From NCBI GenBank assembly GCA_027627225.1, contig CM051024.1, forward strand, positions 39,852,225 through 39,916,224: a DNA stretch of 64,000 nucleotides, written 5' to 3'. Below are positions 15,601 to 27,600 of the stretch, one piece after another. The position numbers were made by a program, and so were the translations under genes. The stretch comes from Congeria kusceri (Eukaryota; Mollusca; Bivalvia; Myida; Dreissenidae). Numbering within the stretch: the stretch's first letter is position 1; each line of letters opens with the position of its first letter. A model generated the notes under the pieces. It had not been told where the DNA came from. It ran no database searches and saw only the letters and a program-made list of their open reading frames with translations.

Positions 15601-18600
15601 GTAAAGACTAAAGATTATCGGAGAACATAAGTCGCCTTGTCTTGCACCTATGTCACAAGCAAACGGGCTAGAAATAGTGCCCGGGCTCATGCGTATATAG
15701 CTTTTAAGTTTTCAGTACATTGAGGTCAAGACCCTGAGTAGGTTACCTTTAATTCCTTTACGTTTGAAGCTGGTAAATATGTTATAACGCACCAATGAAT
15801 CAAAGGCCTTTAAAAAATCTACATATAACACATAGAATCTACCACCTGGCCTTGAACTATACTTTTGGACCATGCTCTGCAAATAAACATATTATCGACC
15901 ACAGAATAACCGGCCTGCGCTTCATCAATTAATTCCGATTCTTCGGCAAATCTAGTTAATCGATCATTTATGATGCCTGAAAATATTTTATACATAACAT
16001 TAATTAGAGATATACCACGATAATTCGATGGATCATTTCGTGACCCTGACTTATATAAAGGCACAATAATACTCTCACTCCACACATCCGGAAAGTTTCC
16101 GGAAGTTAAAATCTTATTGAATAGTATGTTTAGAATTGGAGTGATAGTATGCTTTGTATTTATATAAAATTCCGCTCCAATACCATCATTACCATGGGCT
16201 TCAGTTTCGTGATACTTTTAATTATTTCGTCATCGATGATGGGCGAATTTAAAATAGCATCAGGTTGGTCGTTTTGGACAATTTTGGAATGTACATCAAA
16301 ATTGTGTACTTATCGCTGTGGTTCTTTGAAAAGAAGTGATTGAAAGTAGGTAATGCACTCATATGGATTAATAGTTGAATCAGTTGTGGGTGAAAATCTA
16401 TTTCTCCGTATTACTGACCAGAAAGTCTGAGGGTTTTTACGCGATTCAACTAAAACATTGCGTCTTTCTCGTTGGTACAGTGATTTTTTCGCACGCGCAA
16501 TTTTGTATGATTCAAAATCAGTATGTTCATTTGTCCATCGAAATCGCCTAAGAAGCGAATATTTTTCTTGCTTGGCCTTACTACACGCGGTATCCCACCA
16601 AGTCGGATTATTCCGGTATTCACTGAATTGTCTTGTTTTGGCGCGCATATTGCTAGCGGCATGTTTATATAAACGTAGTATCGATTGGACAGCTTCACCA
16701 ACATTTTCATTTACACAATTAATAATGTCCTGACGACATCTTTCTAAATTTGTAGTAAATATAGTTTGAAATGAGTCGCAGTAATTTTCGTTCCAAATAA
16801 ATCTGTCATAGTTAAAGGTACAAGTCGATGCGTTTTCGCAATTTTGGTTAACGGGCTTACAAGAGTCTGTAAACTGCAGTTGAGCGCACAGAGGAAAATG
16901 GTCAGACACATCGTATGTTTCAACAATAAAGTTTGATACAAATGGGAATAATTATGTAGATATAATATGATAATCAACTACACTGTGGCCTCCATTTGCA
17001 ATACATGTAAAATTTCCCGATGCATCAGCATGCAACCTGCCATTTAAAATATGAATATTATGCGTACAGCATAATTCAATAAGTGATTTTCCAAAATTGT
17101 TGTGATACACATTATCCTTATTTTTTTCTTGGCATATTAAAAGAATCTTCGTCATAGTCTACATCTACATCAAAAATATGTTCCAAACTATCAAATGGAA
17201 TATAATCTAAAAATTATTTGGTCCTTGCATTAAAATCACCGGCCAAGTAAATATAACAATCAGGATAACTGGCTTTTAAAGCAGAAACATTATTTTCTAA
17301 CAATATAATGCCATTTGTTTCGTTTCCTGGTGTATATGTGGAAGAGCCTTCTGGGGAGACATATACAATATACAATATAATATCTTTCATAGCTTGAAAA
17401 ATACTCGAATGTATATATAAAACTATGCCATCAACAAAATCATTGTTAATTTGCTTAACTAGATTTGACTGTATCAAACTTTCTCTAACAAAAACACTTA
17501 CACCGCCACTATTTCGAATAGCATTTATATTTTTAGATCTAACAGCATCAAAATGCACATAAGAGCTCAAAAATGAATCAAATTCACCTTTATTATAACT
17601 CAAGTCTCTAAAATACCACATATATCGTACTTCTTTAAAAACTGTTTTAAATCGATGTCTTCTTTATACTTCCTAAGTCCGTTGATATTCCATGAAAAAA
17701 TGTTAATATGTTTATAGACACTATCACATTGGTAAACTGGACATCTGGTCGTCGTAGTCATTTTTTAATTAGTGCCGGCAAACTTCCATTATACTAGACA
17801 CGTCATATCTAATACAAGCTTCTACGTTGCGCGTACAGGAAACCGTAATACATTTCAAAGTAGTCGATAACACATTGCATTTTGCGAAAAGTTAAGCGCA
17901 CTTTTTTAACATATCAGTTATTTACATGTTGCATGGAGGAAGTGTGTATCGTTTTAAAATTTGAATTTGTTTTTTTTTCAGCGTACACATTGTACAAAAG
18001 AAAATGCGTCGTCGATGATTCTATTTTCACACCCCCGTGTGGCTATTTGCGGGACAACTTCACATGCCCCAACCACACGGGCTGCATGACCCACAACCTG
18101 ACCCAGTGGTACAATGTCTCCATTGTTTGCCAAGATGGCTACAACGCGACAGATAACAGAAACTTCACGTTTGACGTTCTTCCTAACGTGGCACCCAGAT
18201 ACGTTAACCTGCCAAGTATATATTTTTTTAATTAGATTTGCAATCACACATACAAAGCAGATCAAATCGTCTGATTTCACTGAATAGCTTTGCAAATCAT
18301 TTGATCGTCTGATTTCACTGAATAGCTTTGCAAATCATTTGATCGTCTGATTTCACTGAATAGCTTTGCAAATCATTTGATCGTCTGATTTCACTGAATA
18401 GCTTTGCAAATCATTTGATCGTCTGATTTCACTGAATAGCTTTGCAAATCATTTGATCGTCTGATTTCACTGAATAGCTTTGCAAATCATTTGCATTTTT
18501 AAAAATTGCAACACCTTTCCATTTTATTAAACATACAATACCTTTGCATTGTACTATGCAATGACTTGTATCGAATGAGATCCACGTTTGAATGTAACGT

Positions 18601-21600
18601 GTAGCATTGAGGTCTACTGGACATACCGGTAACATATCTGTGGACCAATAGTTATAGTTAGGAACACCACTCACTCATTGGCAACAATTGATAATGTAAG
18701 TTTACCATAAGATACACAGTAGAGACAGTTGAGACCAGTAATGTTTTGTTAATTCCAGAAACAATAACCCTAGATTTGAGAAAAGGCAGCGAACATGACA
18801 TTATATTTTCGACACTGTACACTGACGCAGAGAATGAAAACCTCACCTACAATTACCAATTCGTTAGAGAAGATTCTGGCGAAGACGTTACCTATTTTAA
18901 GGGAGACCCGAGCGGCAACTACTACAGTAGGTCACGATAACGATATCACATGTGAATTTTGTCACATATCTTAAATATATTCACATGTAACTGATGTGTA
19001 TAGTAAACAGTAACTTATTTTATAAGTACCCGTTTGAACTTATTTCGTATAAGATAGTGTAAATCCGCAATATATTGTTATTTGTTTTTGTAAATATGGG
19101 CAAGCTAACACGATTCTGCTAAAAGTACATCAGCGTTTTGGGGCTTTGTAGTCACACATAATTATTTGCTAATCATACATTTTACCGAGTAAAAAGTTGC
19201 ATTGGTAATTTCTAGGTCAGTATATGTTATTGTTAACTTTTCAAGGGACCAGTACATTTGTGTTAGAAAAGTGTTATGTATATTTCGTCCCTTAACAGCC
19301 AAAATGTGCAAACAACCTTATTTGTACATATGCAGGTAGCACCTTCTGGTTTTTAACGGACAATATGTAAGTATGTGTAATGTTGTTCATTGAGGGCAGA
19401 TATGGGAAGTATGCTGTACAATCATTTCTAAGGTATATTAAATTTTAGTATAACATTTTCTACGTTTAGACCAACTTGGCAACATATCCCTGACGACGTA
19501 TCTATACGACACACCTAAGAACGCCACCTATAAAGTGCACATATGTGGTCATGAGAGAAGAAACGAAATTTGTGAATATCTGACCGTTGAATTGAAAGGT
19601 AAAGAACAAGTATAATTCGTTCTATACATTGTCTTTGTTCCTATTCGGTTTATATGCACATGCGTCCGTATTCACCAACCCATTCGTAAACTAAAGACGA
19701 AAGAACAAAGAATATTCTTGAAGATTGAAACTGTTCTGTTCTAAGAACGTTGTTAATTTGATATTGACAAAATCTTACAATATAGCATTCATTATTAAGA
19801 ACTATTTGTTAATGCAACATTGGATCGAAGCATATTTGCGAACGCACCTATTATATTCCATTTGAGTATAAGTCTTTTCTTTAGTTTTAAGTCTACGAAT
19901 TGTTTGGTGAATACGGACCATGAAATTAGAAATATAAAGTAACGCCAAGCTCTAACACTCTTCACGACAGTTAATTCGTTTTCAGATTTTTGTGGACCAA
20001 CGCCAACCTGTTCTAGCGCGAACAACAACACCAATTCAGAATTGCCTGTCGGCACTGTCCTGTTTAACGTAGAGTACATGGTCAACAACGCTATTGCATT
20101 TCTCGGATTGCAGTACCACTTGTCGACGAAGTACATAAACTTGTTTGAAATCGACCCAGAAACTGGTACGACATTACTTACGTTGGAGTTTATTGTTTTG
20201 CTCGATATATCGTCATTCCAGACACAAGTCTTCTAAAGACCCTCACAGGTTTTGCACTAACATCTGCCCAGGTATAAATCACAAACAATTCGTAAATTTT
20301 ACCATGGGTGGTGCTGTGTAACCTTATGTAAACACTTTTCTATTCTAGTCTCTCTACAAAATAAATAAATATGCGAGTTAAAAGGATGGATTGGATGTAT
20401 GGATAACACATACGAAAGACTTAAAGTATATATCTATATATATATATATATAGTTAATAATTCAAAGACTTCAAATTCGAACGAAATTATTGGATTAAAC
20501 ACTTGATTAATTTGCATGTACGAGTAATTGACATTTGTTTAAAAGTATATCATTCATATGACCTGGGCCGGCATTTGGCTTTTAACATTTAATCTGCCTC
20601 AAATGCATTGTAAGAGGATTAATTTTTAATGAACATTACACACATTCACATTTACACATTTTTTGTGTAGTTAAGTATTTAATCAAGAGACAACATTGTA
20701 CACCCATAATGATTGTGCAAATAACTAACTTACAATTGAATACATTTGGTTAAACGCCTCTTTCCCTAGGGGTAATCAAGACCAAAGGATTGCTGCCAGC
20801 CACTTACCCGTCTACAACCTATGTGCTTAACGTATTCGTGTCCGATAGTAATGCATGTGGCTCTTACTCCGTCTGTCCGCTATTTGTGCACGTTAACTAT
20901 ACAAATTACGTAAGTACACTAGACGTTTGTTTATAAAAGCCTAACTATAGTGTCATTGAGCTCTTTCGGGTATGAACAGTTCCTCAAATGAATATTTCCT
21001 GGCCACCGGTCAGTTGCTAGTTTGCACCTGAATAGTAAAATTGCTTAAATTACCATACTCTATACTAGATATAATATTATAACCGTATATAAAACCAGTG
21101 TCAATATCAAACAGGGTTAAAACGCCTTAAAAGGCGATACCTCTATTACCTTTGTTATTTTCGCATCTAAAGACATATTAACATTTATGTTAAAGGTTAA
21201 TATTACCTACTTATCACTCGCTTTACATTTAAGCCTCTGTCAATTACCAATCTTCCCAACACTAACGCGGTTACAATCAAGGAAGACGAAGAGTCCACTC
21301 TCATATTGTACACCATAGCAACGAAGGACAAAAATCTTGACGAAGACGTCATTTGCATCATAACGAACCCCGAGGACAACGAACCGTTTTACATTGACGA
21401 AACCTATGCTGGCTCTGATGGTACATGTTGTTGCTTGGCAACACGGAAATAAGTATCCATACACGATAATTATATTACTTTAATACATATTATCACATAA
21501 ATATATATTAATAGTACATTGTATCGATTGCTGGTTCTTTCATTTTGTGTTTTGTTTTAAATTTGTGTTAGATTTATTGAAGTGTCGTTGGTTTGTTTAT

Positions 21601-24600
21601 GAAAGGACAACACAATTAAAATACGAGACTTTTAACATATATTCGTATTTAAATATAACTGGCTAAAAATGTAGAATTCCACTCGTACTTTGGCCAAACT
21701 GAGACATTTCCGCACCTTTATTTTCGTTTAATAAAAAATTATTTCGCAATATTTTCACTCTTATTATTCGGATCTAAAAACAAGTTATGTCAGCCCCCAC
21801 TCTAATAACAAAGTGGACATCTGTCCGCTTTATAACTTTTAAACCAATTGAATACGAAGCAACTTTGCAAATACTCGTATAATCAAAGTATCAGGACGAG
21901 ATGCCTCACACTAACCAGTCACTGCCACAGTTATGGATCAACATTTAAATAGAAGCATATTTATATCGTTTCATTCTATATTTAATAAGAAGTTTCTCGT
22001 GGTTACTTCATAAATATACAATACGCGAATAATCCTGTTTTCAGTGTTTGTTATAAAGAACTGGGCCCCAGGCTCGAATGCTAATCGCCGCCTGTCTGCT
22101 ACAAAGCTGACCTACGCCATTCACATCAGCTGCAACGATAGTCTAGGGGATGGCGACACTGGCAATCTAACAATCACCGTTATACCAAACACAGGACCAT
22201 CCCTTACTACAATAACAGGTTTGAATCGCTGTTATATCTTACACAGGGTCATCCCTTACAACAATAACAAGTTTATTGCTGTTATACCAAACATATGACC
22301 ATCCGATACTACAGAGGTTCGTTTGTATTACAGTTATACCTAACACAGGGCCATCTGTTACTACAATAAGAGGTTTGTATCACTGCTATACCTAACACAG
22401 GACCATTCTTTACTACAATAACTGGTTTGTAACACAGTTTTACCAAACATAAGACCATCAAATACTACAGAGGTTTGTATTGGTGTTATACCAAACACAG
22501 GTACATCGCTTACTACAATAACTGTTTTGTATCACTGTTTTACACTGGGTCAACTACTAGTACAATAAGAAATTTGTATCAGAAGAAATGTTTTTTCAAG
22601 CTCATTTATTAAAACTGTAACATGCACTGGTGAAGTTATGTTGATGATAAATACAACAACATGGAATATTTGATTTGACAATGAAAATATTGAAATAAAT
22701 AGATCAAACATGAAACAATTTAAAGATATTTACGGCATTTTCCACTTGTATGGTATTGTCTGTCTCAATGAAGTTTCTTATATATATAAATCCACTGTAG
22801 GCAGAAAGTGCCGTCCTGGATTAGCCTGTGCGGACTGCACAGGCTGATCGGGGACGACACTTTAAGCACATGCATTAAGCCCGGTTTTCCAACTACACGA
22901 CTCATTTGTTTGATTCGGGTCCGGCGTAAGATGTTGTGCGCATGTGCTTATTGGTTTTTTTTATAATAACAGTTATAAGGCGTTGGTACTCATTGGTTTG
23001 TTAGTTTACGATTTTAATGTTTGTATTACATGAGTAGCGTAGTAAACGGGATCAATGTTTCCCTATAGAATTTTAACTTGAGGTAGAGGTAAATCATGAC
23101 GTTGTAGCCTCGGTCAAGGATGTAAATTATGGCGTTGTAACCTCGGCCAAGGAGGCAAATTATGGCGTTGCATCCTCAATCAAGGCGGTAAAGTTTGGCG
23201 TTGTAACCTCTGCCAAGGAGGTAAATTATGGCGTTGTATGCTCGGCCAAAGAGGTAAATTATGGCGTTGTATGCTCAGCCAACGAGGTAAAGTATTGCCT
23301 TTTAACCTTGGCCAAGGAGGATATGTTTTTGGTTTGTTAGTTAGCAACTTCTTGCACAAAGCGATAAACAGATTTGCATGATGTTTTAGGAATGTTGGAA
23401 TTGGGTCAGTGTAAACATGATTAGATTGCGTGGTGATTCTGATTACCGTCTAGATCCAGGATTTATATTGGGAGATAGAGTGCATTTTGAATATTCTGTC
23501 TTGGCCGAGGTCTATTGTCTAAGAGATTTCTGGTTTTGTCTTGTTCTATGTTGTGCATTAGAATTTTGCAATCTTGTAAACTTTATTACAGGAACGCAAA
23601 CCAAGCAAGTTGACCAATCGACGGTGTTCAACTGGACCACGTTGCTGGTAGAGAAAGCAACAGATCCCGATGGAGATTCGCTGAACTACACCTGTACCGT
23701 AGACAGCAGTAACAATCCGCTCACATGTATCATGGGTACGTCCGTCTTACTTAGCACTTAAATTTCGATTACCCTGTAGTCGTAACCGTTTACACTTTTA
23801 TATCGTTATATACATTTTCCTACAACAGTACATGATATAATCTGTTTTCTATATGCTTTAAAAACGTTAGGACCGTTTGTTTCGGAAAAGTTAGGTAGGT
23901 AGAACCTGTTTTGAGTTTTGTGAGGTGATTTCCAGTGTACAAATATTCGTTAAAATGTTCCCTACAGATACAAGTGCAGTATATATCAAGCTGCGAAGAA
24001 CTGTCAGCATATTGTTGGAAGACGGCAAAGTTTTTGTGATAAGAGTTTGCGTGGGTGACCGAAAGCATCCGAATCACGAGTGCGGGAATCTGTCCGTTAC
24101 TTTCGAAAGTAAGTCGCTATTTCAGTCTAATATGTTGCATTTTAATCTTTGAATATTTTGAATAGAATGCAATAGCTAAGTGAAGGTGTATTTTAGCTGT
24201 TCAGATCCAGTGTCCGTTCCGATGTTTCGATTTCCATTTGAACATTTACTGGTTGGTTTACACGTTGTTCATGTTATTGATGCTGCGTACCACGTCTTAG
24301 AACTTAATAATTCAAAATTGTTTGTTGATTGGAATGATTCAATGTAAATGTTCCATATAAAATACCCATCTTCTACATTGGTTAATCTATTCCAATGCTT
24401 GCGACGGTAATTCAAATTTATGTATGATCTTTACAAAGAAGATTCCTTATATGTGTTAGATGTTTAATTTGCCATATTCTCAGTGAATTACAACAATTTA
24501 ACATTGATTAACTTTAGCGAAGCATTCTCATCCGTCTATCTCCAATCTGCCTGACACCATAGCGGTTCCGGAGAATACTGCACTACACACCCCATTGTTT

Positions 24601-27600
24601 ACTCCGCAAGTTGATGACGATGACATACCCTTAGAGCCCAAAACGTTCACAATGACCGTGTCGCCTTCCGGGGCTTCTCCCTTCTTCACACTTGATACGC
24701 AAAGTAATACCGCGTTTCTATTTTTTTGTATTGTAACATATTTTTTGTTGATTGCAGATGCATAGCATGCGAACATAGTTGCTATCATGATACTGTTACA
24801 TGCATGTTGCTAGGTCAATGTCTAATCTATTGTCCAGAATATTTGAGTTTAATATATATGTTAATATACGAAACAATGGTAATTGTCGAGAAGTACTTAC
24901 AAATATTTTTCTCATGAGGTATACCGTGTTTTTGCACACTTCTTTTCCGGTTGATATATATGCTATATTACTTGAAATATACAGATTTATTTTGTAAAAC
25001 AGAAGTTCGATATTTGATCTGATTTTCAGCTGGGAACGTGTCATTAACCAAGCCGTTGGACTACGAATCAATGGTCACATATTCTATACTGATGAAGGTT
25101 CATGACCCATATCTATCCAGTCTGAGCTCAAAGAAGCTGGTCATAAAGGTTACCGACGCCAACGAACCGAACTCTCTACACGCTGATAGGACAACTCTTA
25201 CGTTTAAGGAATCAACAGTAATGAAACGTTTTGATTACTGATACTTATGCTATCAACAGTTGCCATAAATACTTATGCTATCAACAGTTGCCATAATTAA
25301 AAAAAAATTAAAGGAGCATCTTAGATTTTTCTATCTTTAACTTATATGTTGAGATCATATTTTGATAGAAATACGAGTCAAAGACCTTTCTTGTTTTACA
25401 CTAGTATTGTTAACCTCTTCCATCGATCTTGCATGTGGTTCGCCGTTTTGTGACGTTGTGTAAAAATTATAACCACTTTCTATAACTATTGCATGTACTT
25501 TTCATACTATCGTCTACGAACACAATTGATTATGTTATATCTGTACATGTACGGTGTGTTTATACGTTTTAGAAAGTTGGCACCAAGTTTGACTTTGGAT
25601 TAACTTGCACCGACGAGGATTTTAACGACGTACAGACATTGTCCATTATTAGCGGTCTTCATATGAACTATTTTAGGTAATAGTAAAACTGTTGTTAAAA
25701 ATGGAAGTTATTGGACTTTGTAATCAGGTGCTCATCAACATATCGGTAAATGAAAGTCATTTGCGCCATCATCCAAGGCAATTAAAAAAAACTCACCGGA
25801 CGTACTTTTGACATATTGTGTTTACTTTGTTGTTTTGTATGTTCAGGGAATAGCATCGAACGTCTGTATAAACATTCTTATAAGTGAATTACTTTGCAAA
25901 TACTTGACTCCTCATTGTATTTGAACACGGTTTTCATTTGCGAAATGTATATTATATATTTGTTTATTAAAAATAAACTTATTGTTACTTGTCTCGTTCA
26001 CGTAAAATGAATTTAAGCACTGTATTAATTTGCATACACACATAATAAGCGCCACTGTTATAAGAGAGGACATGTTTATAACTGTGAAATACCATTGGTA
26101 CTGTACACTTATAATACCTGTTACCATAATTAGCATCAACAACGATGACAACAAGATGTACCTGCAGAAACAATGGGACCTCGAATTGGTGGTCAACAAT
26201 ACATACCTGCCCACCAGCACGATAATAACTGTTCAGTGCATGGACACCGGAAGTCACATGTCTCACGTACAATTATACTTCATAATTGAGGACGTTAACG
26301 ACCATAAGCCAGTATTAACTCCTTCGGCGTGGCCGGATGTGCTACAGGTAGCTTTCATTAATCGATTTACATAGTTGTATTTACTCATCTAGCACTATCG
26401 TTTTATTGTAAACTTTGTTGAAACTTTATCAAATGTATGCATACTTTTTATATCGACATCTTATCAATTTACATATTACAATACTTCAATTCCATATGTG
26501 CGTTTATATGCTCTGGACGACGTCCATATATTGGTAAACATTACGTGCACATTTTATAAAGATTTCGTTGTCTAGTTTAAATTTTGTTTGTATGTAATCA
26601 TAATTGTTCGTTGTAACGATTCCATAGCGAATTGCATGTATTGTGTTACGAAATAAACATTCATATACTATCAGTTATAGATTGGGTCATGTAGATAATC
26701 ATGTTAACATAAGGGCATTTAAACTGAACAATAAACCTTAAAATGTAATAAAATGACCACATGTCAGTAGTATTGATGTTCGTTAAATGACTACAAATAC
26801 TTATTTTTTATAAACGTTTTACTTTACCTTTGTAACTGTGTTTGGATTTAATATGAGTTAAAAAAGATAACGTAACAGATGACATGAACGTGTATATATT
26901 ACAGATCACATCAAGTACCCCGGTCACCAAAACATTTATGACTGTTACTGCTACTGACGCCGACAGAAGTAGTGACGCAACTTTTCACTTCGGTATCCTT
27001 GGTAACGGTTTAGGTCGGAAGTACTTTCGCATGGTAACCAAGACGACGAGTAAAAGATATACAGACAGATATCAGGCTGAATTAAAACTACGTCTTCCGA
27101 TTCAGCTCAATTATCATAAAATGTTTACATTCAACATAAAGGTATTGCATCACATAATGGATCACATACTTTGACATAGCATAACGCCATAATCCGGTCA
27201 TTTAAGGTACATGTCCATTACATCACATAATTTCATCCCATATTTAACATTAAGTATGACGTCGCATGACATCCCGAACTAAACACTAAGGTATAATCAC
27301 ATCACATAAGTTGAGTAAATATGTATCATGTTGTACATAATGTCTAATAAAATATATATTCAAACTACATTGCTACTTATTAACATGACTATTAATATCT
27401 AAGCGGCATTTTCTTTGCGTTGTTTTAACACAACTTTCGTATTAAAACCTTATATTTAGATATCTGTATATGTGTCAATATAATACAATACGGGCAACTA
27501 AAAATTGGACCTGTTTTTCTTCAGGTGAGCGATAACGGTTGGCCTCCGAAGTTCTCTGCCATACAAATCACAGTCAACTACACAGCAGATGCCAATGTAC

